Origin: Firmicutes bacterium UBA3920
Lineage (GTDB): Bacteria; Bacillota; Clostridia; Caldicoprobacterales; Xylanivirgaceae
Assembly (NCBI GenBank): GCA_002386065.1
Contig: DGES01000026.1
Location: forward strand, 1-64,000
Direction: 5' to 3'
Length of the DNA: 64,000 nucleotides
The position numbers and the translations under genes were made by a program. Numbering within the stretch: position 1 is the stretch's first letter; each line of letters starts with the position of its first letter. Below the pieces are notes generated by a model, which saw only the letters and a program-made list of their open reading frames with translations, ran no database searches and was not told where the DNA came from. Positions 47,839 to 57,388 of the stretch are shown one piece after another.

Positions 47839-49386
47839 TTAATGCTTAAAATGTCTCATAGAAGTAAATATCATAGCTATGCCATATTTATCACAAGCTT
47901 CGATGGATTCTTTATCTCTTATAGAACCTCCTGGCTGTATTATTGCTGTAATACCTGCTTTAGCTGCTGCCTCTACACAATCAGGAAATGGGAAAAATGC
48001 ATCAGAGGCCATAACCGCACCTTTTACATCATCACCACCACGCTCTATAGCATTTAGAGCTGCCCATATCCTATTAACTTGTCCTGGACCTATTCCAAGT
48101 GATCTCTTGTCTTTTGCAATCACAATTGCATTGGATTTTGTATGTTTCACTAATTTCCAAGCAAAAATTAGATCTTCCATTTCTTTTTCAGTAGGTTGTT
48201 TTTTGGTTACTACTTTTAGTTCTTCCTTAGATGGAAGTAATTTGGTATTCCACTCCTGGAGAAGTAATCCACCATATACTCGCTTAAAATCCCATGTACC
48301 TTCAGGAATATGAGTGGATATATCAGGAAGTTCTAATATCCTTATATTAGTTTTTTTAGATAGTATCTCCAGTGCATCATCCGTATAAGAAGGAGCTATA
48401 ACTATCTCTATGAATATCTTATTTATTTCTTCGGCAGTTTTTTTGTCTATCTCTCGATTAGCAGCAATTATACCTCCAAATATAGATACGGGATCTGCTT
48501 CGTATGCTTCCACATATGCATCATATATATTATCTGCAGATGATACTCCACATGGATTGGAATGTTTTACTGCAACGACTGTAGGTTCATCAAATTCTTT
48601 TAACAGATCAATTGCACCATTTGCATCATTTATGTTGTTAAATGAAAGTTCCTTGCCATGTAGTTGTCGAGCACTCGTCAATGCACCAGCCACATTATCA
48701 ACTTCTCTGTAGAATACCGCTCTTTGATGAGGATTTTCTCCATAACGCATATCTTGTGCCTTTTCAAATGTAAGAGTCAATAACTCTGGGAACTCATCTT
48801 TACCTGCTTGTTTTCTTAAATAGTCAAATATGAGGGCATCATAATGAGCAGTATGTTCAAATACTTTAATAGCCAGTTCAAATTTGGTATCTAAACTTAT
48901 ATTACCATTCATCTCAAGCTCTTCTACAACTCTATTATAGTCATTAGGATCCACTACTACTGTGACATCTCTATAATTTTTTGCAGCTGCTCTGAGCATT
49001 GATGGACCACCTATGTCAATATTTTCAATCGCCTCTTCAAGAGTTACATCTTCCTTTAATATGGTATCTTTAAAAGGATATAAATTTATAACTACAATAT
49101 CTATAGGGGTTATATTAAGTTCTTTTAACTGTCTCATATGTTCTTTATTATCCCTCATAGCCAAAATTCCAGCATGTACTTTAGGATGAAGAGTCTTCAC
49201 CCTTCCATCTAGACATTCTGGAAAACCAGTTACATCCGTTATATTGGTAACTTTAACACCTGCATTTTTTAATACTTGTGCTGTGCCTCCTGTAGACACA
49301 ATTTCGAAATTTAGTGAACTCAATTTTTTGCCTAACTCTACAATACCTGTTTTATCAGATACACTAAGAATTGCTCGTCTCTTCAT
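47839..49386 (-). CDS. purH: Bifunctional AICAR transformylase / IMP cyclohydrolase
   Basis: This 515-residue enzyme makes IMP in the last two purine steps. The N-terminal MGS-like cyclohydrolase has [15 protein letters not shown] and STGGTAQVL. The C-terminal transformylase carries [12 protein letters not shown] (about 266) with the catalytic Lys-His pair, and ends [26 protein letters not shown] 49386 is used, nine bases after GGAGG; the TTG three codons upstream is less likely. Confidence 0.97.
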   Translation of the reverse strand: MKRRAILSVSDKTGIVELGKKLSSLNFEIVSTGGTAQVLKNAGVKVTNITDVTGFPECLDGRVKTLHPKVHAGILAMRDNKEHMRQLKELNITPIDIVVINLYPFKDTILKEDVTLEEAIENIDIGGPSMLRAAAKNYRDVTVVVDPNDYNRVVEELEMNGNISLDTKFELAIKVFEHTAHYDALIFDYLRKQAGKDEFPELLTLTFEKAQDMRYGENPHQRAVFYREVDNVAGALTSARQLHGKELSFNNINDANGAIDLLKEFDEPTVVAVKHSNPCGVSSADNIYDAYVEAYEADPVSIFGGIIAANREIDKKTAEEINKIFIEIVIAPSYTDDALEILSKKTNIRILELPDISTHIPEGTWDFKRVYGGLLLQEWNTKLLPSKEELKVVTKKQPTEKEMEDLIFAWKLVKHTKSNAIVIAKDKRSLGIGPGQVNRIWAALNAIERGGDDVKGAVMASDAFFPFPDCVEAAAKAGITAIIQPGGSIRDKESIEACDKYGIAMIFTSMRHFKH

Positions 49387-49409
49387 ACATAACAACCTCC
49401 AAAAAGAAT

Positions 49410-50030
49410 TTATTCTAAAATTTTAACCTTTCTTCCCTCAACTACAAGTTTTCCTTCGACTAATAGAGAAACTGCCTTGGGCAGCAATTCATGCTCCACC
49501 TCTAATACACGCTTTGACAGAGACTCTACATCATCATCATAGTAAACTTCAACTGGCTTTTGCAATATTATTGGACCTGTATCAGTACCCTCATCTACAA
49601 AATGAACAGTCGCTCCACTTATCTTTACACCATAATCTAATACACTCTGATGTACCCTCATTCCATAATATCCCTTCCCACAAAATGAAGGTATAAGAGA
49701 TGGATGTACATTTATTATGCGATTAGGATATTTTTTTATTATATCTGAAGACAATATATTTAAATAGCCTGCAAGAACTATAAAATCCGTATTATACTCT
49801 TCTAATTTTTTAATAAGAACCCTGTTAAACGCATCCATATCTTTATAGTCTTTTTTAGATATATAGTAAGTTGGTATACCATGTTTCTGGGCCCTAACTA
49901 ATCCATAAGCATCCTTTCTGCTTGATATTACAACTCCTATTTGGGCATTTATATTTCCTGCCTCTATATTATCTATGAGTGCTTGCAGATTAGATCCCCC
50001 TCCTGATATTAAAACAGCCAACGTCTTCAT
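49410..50030 (-). CDS. purN: Phosphoribosylglycinamide formyltransferase
   Basis: This 206-residue folate-dependent GAR transformylase has [12 protein letters not shown] at its N-terminus. The catalytic triad region [11 protein letters not shown] contains Asn and His, and [17 protein letters not shown] contains Asp. Its start overlaps the purM stop by four bases (ATGA), indicating coupling. Confidence 0.97.
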   Translation of the reverse strand: MKTLAVLISGGGSNLQALIDNIEAGNINAQIGVVISSRKDAYGLVRAQKHGIPTYYISKKDYKDMDAFNRVLIKKLEEYNTDFIVLAGYLNILSSDIIKKYPNRIINVHPSLIPSFCGKGYYGMRVHQSVLDYGVKISGATVHFVDEGTDTGPIILQKPVEVYYDDDVESLSKRVLEVEHELLPKAVSLLVEGKLVVEGRKVKILE

Positions 50031-51058
50031 GACTTAAACACCACTTTGCCTTTACCTTTTTTGACACTGCCAATCACACGGCTATCATACCCTGCCTTTG
50101 AAAGTATATTTATAACTCCATCACAACTACTTTCTGGACAAGCCATAACCATACCTATCCCCATATTAAATGTATTATACATCTGAACATCGTCTATATT
50201 TGCCCATTCTTTTAATAACTTAAATATAGGTTTTATTTCCCAACTACCAAGTATTATCTCTGCATCCATATCATTAGGAAGCATTCTAGGAATATTTTCT
50301 ATGAAACCTCCCCCTGTTATATGAGATAATCCATGTATTTCATAATTTTCTAATACTTCTAAAATCCCCTTTACGTATATATGGGTGGGAATTAAAAGCT
50401 CCTCTCCAACGGTATGACCTAAGCAATCATAATAATCATCAATTCGATTTTTCTCTTCTAATACGAGCCTTCGAACTAATGAATAGCCATTACTGTGTAC
50501 CCCTGAAGACATAATACCTATAAGGACATCCCCTTCCTTTACAGCTGAACCATCAATTATATTAGATTTATCTACTATTCCTACAGCAAATCCTGCTATA
50601 TCATATTCTCCTTCATTATAAAAACCTGGCATTTCAGCAGTCTCACCACCTATAAGAACACAATCTGCCTTCTTACAACCCTCTGCCACTCCCTTAACTA
50701 TCTCTGCCATCTTCTCTGGTATAAGTTTTCCTGTAGCAATATAATCAAGAAAAAACAGGGGTTTCGCTCCTTGACAGATTATATCATTTACACACATAGC
50801 TACACAGTCTTGTCCTATAGTATCGTGTTTATCCATAATAAACGCAAGTTTTAGCTTGGTACCTACACCATCTGTACCTCCAACTAAAACCGGAGCTTTT
50901 ATATCTTCTAAATCTAATGCATATAATCCACTAAAACTTCCAACTTCTCCTAGTACATTATCGTTATATGTTTCCTTTATATATTTTTTCATGAGATTTA
51001 CTGCCTTGTAACCTGCATCAACATCTACGCCTGCATCTTTATACGTTATTCCACCCAT
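50027..51058 (-). CDS. purM: Phosphoribosylformylglycinamidine cyclo-ligase
   Basis: This 343-residue AIR synthetase of the PurM/PurL fold has [12 protein letters not shown] at the N-terminus, [12 protein letters not shown] (about 58-69), [11 protein letters not shown] (about 89-99) and [12 protein letters not shown] (about 249-260). It follows purF by six bases. Confidence 0.97.
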   Translation of the reverse strand: MGGITYKDAGVDVDAGYKAVNLMKKYIKETYNDNVLGEVGSFSGLYALDLEDIKAPVLVGGTDGVGTKLKLAFIMDKHDTIGQDCVAMCVNDIICQGAKPLFFLDYIATGKLIPEKMAEIVKGVAEGCKKADCVLIGGETAEMPGFYNEGEYDIAGFAVGIVDKSNIIDGSAVKEGDVLIGIMSSGVHSNGYSLVRRLVLEEKNRIDDYYDCLGHTVGEELLIPTHIYVKGILEVLENYEIHGLSHITGGGFIENIPRMLPNDMDAEIILGSWEIKPIFKLLKEWANIDDVQMYNTFNMGIGMVMACPESSCDGVINILSKAGYDSRVIGSVKKGKGKVVFKS

Positions 51059-51064
51059 AGTTTC

Positions 51065-52462
51065 TCAACACCTTCCTTCACATTCCATAGGATATTCTCT
51101 ATTAAAACAACCTAAACAAAAACTACAACCACTACTCTCTACCGTTCTTAAAAGACCATCTATACTTAAATAACTAAGAGTGTCTGCACCAATCTCTTCG
51201 CAAATCTCTTCCACAGTAGACGAAGCCCCTATGAGCTCGTCCCTATCAGGAGTATCGACACCAAAAAAACATGGATATTTAATAGGAGGCGAACTAATAC
51301 GCATATGAATCTCCTTAGCTCCTGCTAATCGCAAGAGCTCTACTATCGCCTTACTAGTAGTACCCCTAACTATAGAGTCGTCTACTAATACTATACGCTT
51401 GCCCCTAACTAATCGACTAAGGGCATTTAGTTTTATTCTTACACTTTGTTCCCTTATAGCCTGTGTAGGTTTTATAAATGTCCGACCCACATATCTGTTT
51501 TTTATGAGTCCTTCCCTATATGGAATACCTGATTCCTCTGCATAACCCAATGCAGCAGTAGTCCCTGAATCGGGTACACCTACCACTATATCTGCATCTA
51601 CAGGATTTTCCCTGGCAAGTATGCGTCCTGCATCTCTACGAGCTTCATATACACTTATACCATCTACTATGCTATCTGTCCTTGCAAAATATACAAATTC
51701 AAATATACAAAAAGAAGATTGCAGAGGTACTGGAGTTTGTATAGATTTAAGACCTTCCTTTGAGATTATTATTATTTCACCTGGCCTTACATCTCTTATA
51801 TATTCAGCACCAATGGCATCAAATGCACATGTTTCTGAAGCTAAAACATAAGAATTCTTTAGTTTTCCAAGGACAAGTGGTCGTATCCCATGGGGATCTC
51901 TTATGCCTATCAGGTTATCCTGTGTCATTATTACAAGAGCATAGGAGCCTTTTATACTATTTAACATTATTTTTAACGCTTTTTCTAAACCTTCATCACT
52001 AGAACGAGCTATTATATTTGCCATTACTTCACTATCTGTAGTTGTTTGAAATATTGCACCTTTTTCTTCAAGTTCCTCTCTAATAATATGAGCATTGATA
52101 AGTGTGCCATTGTGAGCAAAAGCCATATTACCTTTTTTGTATTTAGTTACAAGGGGTTGGGTGTTTTGAGGAAAATTTTTTCCCTTGACAGAATGTCGCA
52201 CATGTCCTATAGCAATACTACCAATCTTAAGTGCTTTGAGAGATTCTTCAGTAAATACTTCAGGTACCAAACCCATTTCTTTGTGATATACTATATCGTT
52301 TCCATTAGATACTGCTATACCAGCACTTTCTTGCCCCCTATGCTGAATTGCATAAAGGGCAAAATAGGTAAGTAAAGCTATATCATGTCCATCCTTATCA
52401 AATATACCAAATACTCCGCATTCATCCTTTATTTTATCTAGCAAAGACAAATCTCCTTCCAT
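51065..52462 (-). CDS. purF: Amidophosphoribosyltransferase
   Basis: This 465-residue committing enzyme of purine synthesis belongs to the Bacillus-type class with propeptide and Fe-S cluster. The nucleophile Cys follows a short leader (DKIKDE-CGVFGIF, about Cys15), so maturation must remove about 14 residues. The PRPP loop VLVDDSIVRGTTS is at about 353-365. C-terminal cysteines CSFCLGCF and CEGRC, with an earlier Cys, fit the 4Fe-4S site. It lies 31 bases after purE. Confidence 0.97.
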   Translation of the reverse strand: MEGDLSLLDKIKDECGVFGIFDKDGHDIALLTYFALYAIQHRGQESAGIAVSNGNDIVYHKEMGLVPEVFTEESLKALKIGSIAIGHVRHSVKGKNFPQNTQPLVTKYKKGNMAFAHNGTLINAHIIREELEEKGAIFQTTTDSEVMANIIARSSDEGLEKALKIMLNSIKGSYALVIMTQDNLIGIRDPHGIRPLVLGKLKNSYVLASETCAFDAIGAEYIRDVRPGEIIIISKEGLKSIQTPVPLQSSFCIFEFVYFARTDSIVDGISVYEARRDAGRILARENPVDADIVVGVPDSGTTAALGYAEESGIPYREGLIKNRYVGRTFIKPTQAIREQSVRIKLNALSRLVRGKRIVLVDDSIVRGTTSKAIVELLRLAGAKEIHMRISSPPIKYPCFFGVDTPDRDELIGASSTVEEICEEIGADTLSYLSIDGLLRTVESSGCSFCLGCFNREYPMECEGRC

Positions 52463-52493
52463 GATCTATTTTTATATTTAAAAACAATAAATT

Positions 52494-52991
52494 TTATACA
52501 TCTATTATCGCTTTTTGCAATTCTTTGTCTTGTTCTTTTACTTTATCTGCCATAAATATCCTATAATCTTTAAGTGCTTCTGAAATATCTTCATATTTTA
52601 ATGCTAATATCTCAAGTGCCATTAGAGCAGCGTTCTTAGCCCCATTTATTGCTACGGTAGCCACTGGTATACCAGTAGGCATTTGTACAATAGACAATAG
52701 GGAATCTAGCCCGTCCATTGTAGATGATTTTATAGGTAATCCTATAACAGGTAATGTGGTGTATGCTGCCAATACTCCTGGAAGATGGGCTGCCTTACCT
52801 GCTGCCGCTATTATGACCTCAAAACCTCTATTCTCAGCTTCCTTTGCAAAATTAGCAGCTTCATCTGGTGTACGATGAGCAGACATAACCCTTGCCACCA
52901 CTTCTACATTAAATTCTTTTAAAATGTGTATAGCATCACTTACTATTGGTAAATCTGATTTACTTCCCATGATAACTGCAACCTTTGCCAT
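52494..52991 (-). CDS. purE: N5-carboxyaminoimidazole ribonucleotide mutase
   Basis: This 165-residue protein has MGSKSDLP (about 8-15), [12 protein letters not shown] (about 39-50) with the catalytic His, AGKAAHLPG and [18 protein letters not shown]. No purK is adjacent; either purK lies elsewhere or the enzyme uses CO2 directly as class II PurE proteins do. It starts behind GGAGG and follows the permease gene after a hairpin that lacks a T run. Confidence 0.96.
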   Translation of the reverse strand: MAKVAVIMGSKSDLPIVSDAIHILKEFNVEVVARVMSAHRTPDEAANFAKEAENRGFEVIIAAAGKAAHLPGVLAAYTTLPVIGLPIKSSTMDGLDSLLSIVQMPTGIPVATVAINGAKNAALMALEILALKYEDISEALKDYRIFMADKVKEQDKELQKAIIDV

Positions 52992-53009
52992 ACGAAAACC
53001 TCCTTAATT

Positions 53010-53048
53010 GGTATGCCCAATCAACCTATTTAAGTTGATTGGGCATGG
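53010..53048 (-). other. Stable hairpin between permease gene and purE
   Basis: The arms ATGCCCAATCAAC and GTTGATTGGGCAT are perfectly complementary around an eight-base loop. On the minus strand the following bases are ACCAATTAAGGAGG, with no T run, so it is not a standard terminator. It may be a partial terminator, a processing or stability element between two operon segments. Confidence 0.7.
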
Positions 53049-53053
53049 ATAAA

Positions 53054-54469
53054 TTACATGAATTTTGCAAGTAATACAAATCTCAAAATAAATAATACTA
53101 CAAATACATACATTATGGGATGAACTTCCTTGGCTTTACCTTTTACTATTTTAACTAATGAATAAAATATAAATCCTGCAGCAATTCCATTTGCTATACT
53201 ATAGGAGTAAGGCATAAGAACCATTGTGACAAATGCAGGAAGTGCTTCTTCTATATCATCAAAATTTATATTCTTTATAGAACTCATCATAAGTACACCA
53301 ACTATTATTAAAGCTGGAGCCGTTGCAGCACTTGGTATAATACCTGCTATAGGAGCTAGAAATATAGAAATTAGAAAGAGTATTCCCACTACAACTGCAG
53401 TAAGGCCTGTTCTACCACCTTCACTCACACCTGCACTACTCTCTACAAAAGTTGTAACAGTAGATGTTCCAAGTACTGCACCTACACATGTAGCTATAGC
53501 ATCTGCCAACATAGCTTCATTGCCCCTAGGTAAATTACCTTCTTCATCTAGAAAACCAGCTTTGTTAGCCGTTCCAATTAAAGTCCCCATTGTATCAAAC
53601 ATATCTACTATAAAAAATGAGAGTATAACAGTAATCACAGATATTAAGCTGGCAAAAACTCCATTTCCCGTAGACAGCAATCCTTTAAAATCCATCTTCA
53701 TAAACGTAGGCTTCAATGTTATCTCGCTAAGAGAAAAGCCAACGTTTACATTTGTAACTCCCATAGGTATACCTATTATAGTAGTAATAATTATACCTAA
53801 AAAGAGAGCACCCTTAACTTTTCGAACCATTAGAATAGATGTAATTATAAGACCTATTACCGCAAGTAATATAGCAGGAGATGCAAAGTCACCAAATTCC
53901 AATACTTGAGATCCTGCATTGTTCACTGCTTCTATCATAGCAGCTTTATCTAAAACCTCAGCCTCATTTATTATGTCAATTATTGGTCCCTGATTGACGT
54001 GAATAATACCTGCATTATTAAAACCTACAAATGCAATAAATAGACCTATTCCAGCACTAATTGCATTTTTTAAAAAAAGAGGTATCGATTCGACAACAGC
54101 TTGTCTCACACCTGATAAAGTTATTATTATAAATATTATACCGGATATAAATACTGCAGCTAAAGCCTGTTGCCATGTATAACCCAGTCCAAATACAACA
54201 CTAAATGTAAAAAATGCATTTAATCCCATCCCTGGTGCCTGAGCGAAAGGATAATTGGACATGATGCCTGTAAGTATACTACCTACTGCAGCCGCTAAGC
54301 ATGTAGCTATCATTACACTATGAAAATCCATTCCCGTTTGAGATAAAATATCAGGATTTACGAATATTATGTAAGCCATTGTAAAAAATGTGGTTATACC
54401 TGCTATTACTTCAGTTTTGATATCTGTGCCGTTTTCTTCTAACTTAAAAAAGTTATTCAATTTTTCCAT
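53054..54469 (-). CDS. NCS2-type guanine/hypoxanthine permease (AzgA-like)
   Basis: This 471-residue membrane transporter has about twelve or more helices. N-terminal ITTFFTMAYIIFVNPDIL, QAPGMGLNAFFTFSV (about 75-89) and GTSTVTTFVESSAGVSEGGRTGL (about 335-357) are hallmarks of the AzgA/PbuG/PbuO group that imports hypoxanthine, guanine or adenine with protons. Control by a guanine-type riboswitch agrees with a purine substrate. The pur genes follow on the same strand. Confidence 0.95.
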   Translation of the reverse strand: MEKLNNFFKLEENGTDIKTEVIAGITTFFTMAYIIFVNPDILSQTGMDFHSVMIATCLAAAVGSILTGIMSNYPFAQAPGMGLNAFFTFSVVFGLGYTWQQALAAVFISGIIFIIITLSGVRQAVVESIPLFLKNAISAGIGLFIAFVGFNNAGIIHVNQGPIIDIINEAEVLDKAAMIEAVNNAGSQVLEFGDFASPAILLAVIGLIITSILMVRKVKGALFLGIIITTIIGIPMGVTNVNVGFSLSEITLKPTFMKMDFKGLLSTGNGVFASLISVITVILSFFIVDMFDTMGTLIGTANKAGFLDEEGNLPRGNEAMLADAIATCVGAVLGTSTVTTFVESSAGVSEGGRTGLTAVVVGILFLISIFLAPIAGIIPSAATAPALIIVGVLMMSSIKNINFDDIEEALPAFVTMVLMPYSYSIANGIAAGFIFYSLVKIVKGKAKEVHPIMYVFVVLFILRFVLLAKFM

Positions 54470-54530
54470 AAAATTATTCCTCCTTCTTTTTTAACTTAGA
54501 TTCCTTAGCCTATTATTTTCCTCCTCCCCA

Positions 54531-54576
54531 AAAATAATAAAGCACATGACCTTATTTTGAGTGAACATGTGCTTTA
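54531..54576 (-). terminator. Riboswitch-linked terminator
   Basis: AAAGCACATG pairs with CATGTGCTTT, followed on the minus strand by ATTATTTTT. It lies between the purine aptamer and the permease start. Confidence 0.88.
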
Positions 54577-54629
54577 TCATATATTCCGACTTAATAATCA
54601 GAATATAAAAATGCATTTAAACCACAATC

Positions 54630-54702
54630 CACTCATAGTAGAGCAATTTTCGGTTGCCCCGTAGAAACTCCCAGACCATATTACTGGGGATATATGAGTT
54701 GT
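54630..54702 (-). promoter_or_regulatory. Guanine-type purine riboswitch aptamer
   Basis: On the minus strand, P1 pairs ACTCATA with TATGAGT. Conserved core pieces include AGTTTCTAC, the L2 and L3 loops AATATGG and ACCGAAAAT, and CTACTATGAGT before the P1 end. The base that discriminates purines (just before UAUGAGU) reads C, which favours guanine or hypoxanthine over adenine. It precedes a purine permease and the pur operon. Confidence 0.93.
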
Positions 54703-54719
54703 GCTCTCTTGACATATTT

Positions 54720-54748
54720 ATACTATCAAAACACTATAAAAAAGTCAA
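54720..54748 (-). promoter_or_regulatory. Promoter of the riboswitch-permease-pur transcript
   Basis: TTGACT at 54748-54743 and TAGTAA at 54725-54720 with a 17-base spacer. The -10 is weak; the start site would fall just before the aptamer. Confidence 0.55.
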
Positions 54749-54902
54749 TCATGTATTTGAACGTTTTTTTGTTTTTTGGATAAATCGTTCGGTTTTTATT
54801 TTTATGCGTTGAATCTCCAGCTTTTTTAAATATCCATAATCGATAAAAATACATGTCAGTGATAGATCAAAGCACTTTGCAAACATATCATTCCACCTTT
54901 AC

Positions 54903-54974
54903 CCATGCGTCCAGCAAGTCAATTATCCATGCGTCCAGCAAATCGATTATCTAGGTGTCCAGCAAATCGACTAA
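54903..54974. repeat. Three tandem copies of a 24-bp repeat
   Basis: The units are 54903-54926, 54927-54950 and 54951-54974. The core GTCCAGCAA is invariant; units 1 and 2 differ at two positions and unit 3 is more diverged at its 5' end. Unit length is a multiple of three, but no intact frame crosses them. It lies at the edge of the accessory region. Confidence 0.85.
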
Positions 54975-55074
54975 CATCTTAAATTAAGATATTAGTTGCA
55001 TTTTATTAATATTGGGTATATGTATTTATAGACGTCTAATTTATGAGTCAAGTCCATAATAGTGTGTAAATTTC

Positions 55075-55303
55075 CTCGGTATTCCAGTCAGCAAGATGTG
55101 GAACTTTTTACTACCTGCTGAACCGAAGCGTTTATGCCGCGAAAGCTGTTGATAATGAGTACATGGCATGTTAGGCTAATTGCCGGGCATTACTATACCG
55201 ACATAGCCTTACCCCTGTAGGCAGAGGGATGCCCCTGATGCCTATAAACATGCCATGAGAGGCTCGTTGTCAACAGACCGTGGAATAAATACGTAGGTAG
55301 TAG
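55075..55303 (+). ncRNA. Candidate structured RNA with two pseudoknots
   Basis: About 230 bases are richer in GC than the surroundings and show nested long-range pairing. Helix A pairs 55146-55159 with 55263-55276 (14 continuous pairs, two of them U-G on the plus strand). Helix B pairs 55162-55172 with 55247-55257. Helix C pairs 55185-55190 with 55229-55234, and a short hairpin lies inside at 55206-55222. A 5' hairpin pairs 55076-55080 with 55122-55126 and 55088-55093 with 55116-55121. Its apical loop 55109-55115 can pair with 55296-55302, and its internal loop 55081-55086 with 55281-55286, giving two pseudoknots. U-G pairs favour the plus strand as RNA. I do not recognise the family; raiA-type or mobile-element RNAs are possible. 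Confidence 0.65.
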
Positions 55304-55307
55304 TATT

Positions 55308-55441
55308 AGGCAGAAGGACAAGATTACCAGGCATAAAAACTTCGAAATATTCCTAGAGGAATTGAGAAACCAGGAAGGTCTAATAACAGATTTTGAGGAA
55401 GATAAAGTAAAAGTTGTTTTTAAAAATGGAATAGAAATTTA
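55308..55441 (+). pseudogene. C-terminal remnant of a large serine recombinase
   Basis: An open stretch ends in TAG 55439-55441 and encodes FEIFLEELRNQEGLITDF followed by KVKVVFKNGIEI. These two blocks match the usual tail of large serine recombinases of transposons and ICEs (an FIETLKKQ-LITEFDE helix, then a FTFKNG-EI strand), with the intervening segment missing. No start codon or N-terminal catalytic domain is present. It points to a mobile element that has been lost from this site. Confidence 0.5.
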
Positions 55442-55462
55442 GGATTAGTTAATGACTACTGA

Positions 55463-55507
55463 ATAGAGTCTATGAGAATATTTTAACATCTGCATAGACT
55501 CTATTTA
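55463..55507. terminator. Bidirectional intrinsic terminator
   Basis: AATAGAGTCTATG pairs with CATAGACTCTATT around an 18-base loop, with T residues on the plus side and A/T on the minus side. It follows the stop codon of the 258-aa gene on the minus strand. Confidence 0.82.
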
Positions 55508-55513
55508 GTAAAT

Positions 55514-56290
55514 CTATTTAAGCTTAAATCTCACTATTTTCTTAATTTCTTCTAAATCTTCTGCATGAGCCAAAGAAGGATAAGCTTCTTTATTAAAAAT
55601 CAAGCCTTTGTTCGATTCTAGAAACACCCAACGTTCTCCATCTGCTAGCCCATATTCTGCAAGCTCTAATAGTACCAACTCTTTCCCATTCTCCTCTCTA
55701 ATAGAATTTTCATTATATGTTATGGGCATAAATATTCCTTTTCCACCTACAACCATTTGAGAAGAAATACTGGTCTCAGAGACATGGATATTTGTATCTA
55801 TGGGACCTGGTAATAGAATTTTAACGGTGTTTCCTTCTACAAGATCTCCTCTTATAACATCAGTAACATTAATATAAGCGATAGCACGATAATCTTTATA
55901 TCCATCATAATCACATTCTATATTGCGAATATCATCCACAATGCCTTCAAAAGCAACTATTTTTAAATCAGCATATTTTTCTCCAAATAATTCAGTTTCC
56001 ATTAGCCATTCAATATCTCCACTACTTGCTACAGCAGGTGGATTCTCAACATATCTTACATTGACTCCCTTAGATAATTCAAGAGGAAGATTTCCATTAT
56101 CGCTATTAAAAAAAGACATAGATATTGTTACAATCAAAGCCAAGCTAGCTAGGATAGCTGCAACTTTAAAGTAGAATATTGGTTTTTTACTTATAATTTT
56201 AGTATGTTCTTTTTCTCCTCTTGGTTCAGCCTCAATGATATATTTGTCATCAATGTCGCCAATAATATTCAAAAGTTTTCTATTTTTCAT
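55514..56290 (-). CDS. Membrane-anchored partner of the ECF sigma factor (putative anti-sigma)
   Basis: This 258-residue protein has a cytoplasmic N-terminus of about 45 residues, one membrane helix (VAAILASLALIVTISMSFF, about 43-61), and an extracellular domain of about 190 residues that I do not recognise. Its ATG overlaps the sigma-factor stop by four bases, the standard arrangement for an anti-sigma factor. No zinc-binding HxxxCxxC motif is seen, so it would not be a ZAS-type anti-sigma. Role is inferred from context. Confidence 0.75.
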   Translation of the reverse strand: MKNRKLLNIIGDIDDKYIIEAEPRGEKEHTKIISKKPIFYFKVAAILASLALIVTISMSFFNSDNGNLPLELSKGVNVRYVENPPAVASSGDIEWLMETELFGEKYADLKIVAFEGIVDDIRNIECDYDGYKDYRAIAYINVTDVIRGDLVEGNTVKILLPGPIDTNIHVSETSISSQMVVGGKGIFMPITYNENSIREENGKELVLLELAEYGLADGERWVFLESNKGLIFNKEAYPSLAHAEDLEEIKKIVRFKLK

Positions 56291-56850
56291 AATGAAATCC
56301 CTTCTTTCTCTAATTCTCTTTTCAGTTTTTTTCGAATTCTAAAGAGGATTGATTTTACTTTGCTATCAGTAAATCCGTAGTCCTCCCCTATTTCTTTAAT
56401 ACTGCTTCCGTACCAATAGCGGCGAACAAAAACTTTACGTTGACTTCTATCTATACCCCCAAGAAAATTATTAATTACTTCTATTAGGTACTTCTCGTCC
56501 ATTATGTTTTCAACATCTGATTGGGCAGAAGGTATAGATTCTTCAAGCTCTGATAAAATCAGATCAATTTGTCCTCCACCACGTTTATCTACAGTTCTTT
56601 TTTCTAGATAATTTAAGGAAAGATTACGGGTGATTTTGCCTAAAAAGGTGCGTAAATTGGAAGGCCTCGCTGGTGGAATTGCACCCCAGGCTCTCAAAAA
56701 AGTATCACTAACACATTCTTCAGCATCCTCATTATTTTGTAGAATTCTTATAGCTATTGTGTAGCAATATCTTGAATATTTTACCCTTACTTCACTGATA
56801 GCTATTTCTGATCGTTTCCAGAATAAATTAATAATTTTATCATCATCCAT
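56287..56850 (-). CDS. ECF-type RNA polymerase sigma factor
   Basis: This 187-residue sigma-70 family protein has region 2 (YSRYCYTIAIRILQNNEDAEECVSDTFLRAW, about 25-55) and region 4 (LGGIDRSQRKVFVRRYWYGSSIKEIGEDYGFTDSKVKSILFRIRKKLKRELE, about 128-179). Length suits an ECF factor. It starts at an ATG behind GGGAGGTG, which is duplicated in tandem just upstream. It probably autoregulates with its membrane partner in response to a surface signal. Confidence 0.93.
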   Translation of the reverse strand: MDDDKIINLFWKRSEIAISEVRVKYSRYCYTIAIRILQNNEDAEECVSDTFLRAWGAIPPARPSNLRTFLGKITRNLSLNYLEKRTVDKRGGGQIDLILSELEESIPSAQSDVENIMDEKYLIEVINNFLGGIDRSQRKVFVRRYWYGSSIKEIGEDYGFTDSKVKSILFRIRKKLKRELEKEGISL

Positions 56851-56853
56851 TTA

Positions 56854-56881
56854 AACACCTCCCTAGGAACACCTCCCTAGG
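56854..56881 (-). repeat. 14-bp tandem duplication carrying the sigma-gene ribosome site
   Basis: Two identical 14-base units lie head to tail. Each contains CCTAGGGAGGTG on the minus strand, so the Shine-Dalgarno sequence is duplicated before the sigma-factor ATG. Confidence 0.85.
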
Positions 56882-57388
56882 TTTAATTTTAAAAGCCTTC
56901 ACTTATATACACCGAAAACATTGCATACGGTTGCATTATTTTAAAATACGTTTCAAAAAAATAATGACATTCTTTTATGTCACTATAATACTCCAACAAT
57001 ATTCATTTTTAAATAAATTCTGCCTCTTTATCACTGCACACCCCTTTTTCAATTTGCACACCCATATGCACAGTACCTTTTAGGATAATTAAATTGTATC
57101 AATCTCTGCAAGATTATATCTATGTTCTTACCGTCTTTGATACAATTCTATAAGCAGAAATTTATATGTTGGTAGATCCCATTTAGCAGAAAAGCCCTTA
57201 TATCAAGGGCTTTATAGGATTTAGATTTAATTTAAGGAATATCCTTAATTAAATACTCTATTGAAATTCAAACAAATTTAACTAAATTTATTCTACTATA
57301 TTTCTTATTGCACACTTATATGATACTTGATGATACTTGTCATATGAATAATTAAAAAGTATAGGAAAAATTAAAAGGTTTCAAAAAT
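56882..57388. other. AT-rich spacer with a hairpin
   Basis: No gene is visible. A hairpin AAAAGCCCTT/AAGGGCTTT at 57190-57214 may terminate transcription from the DUF262 gene on the minus strand. A further AT-rich inverted repeat lies at about 57226-57253. Confidence 0.55.

Noticed and set aside
53226..53909. 227-codon plus-strand frame opposite the purine permease gene
   Set aside because: Antisense shadow of membrane-helix codons; no start signal.
54903..54974. CRISPR array
   Set aside because: The 24-bp units are directly adjacent with no spacers and no cas genes are present.
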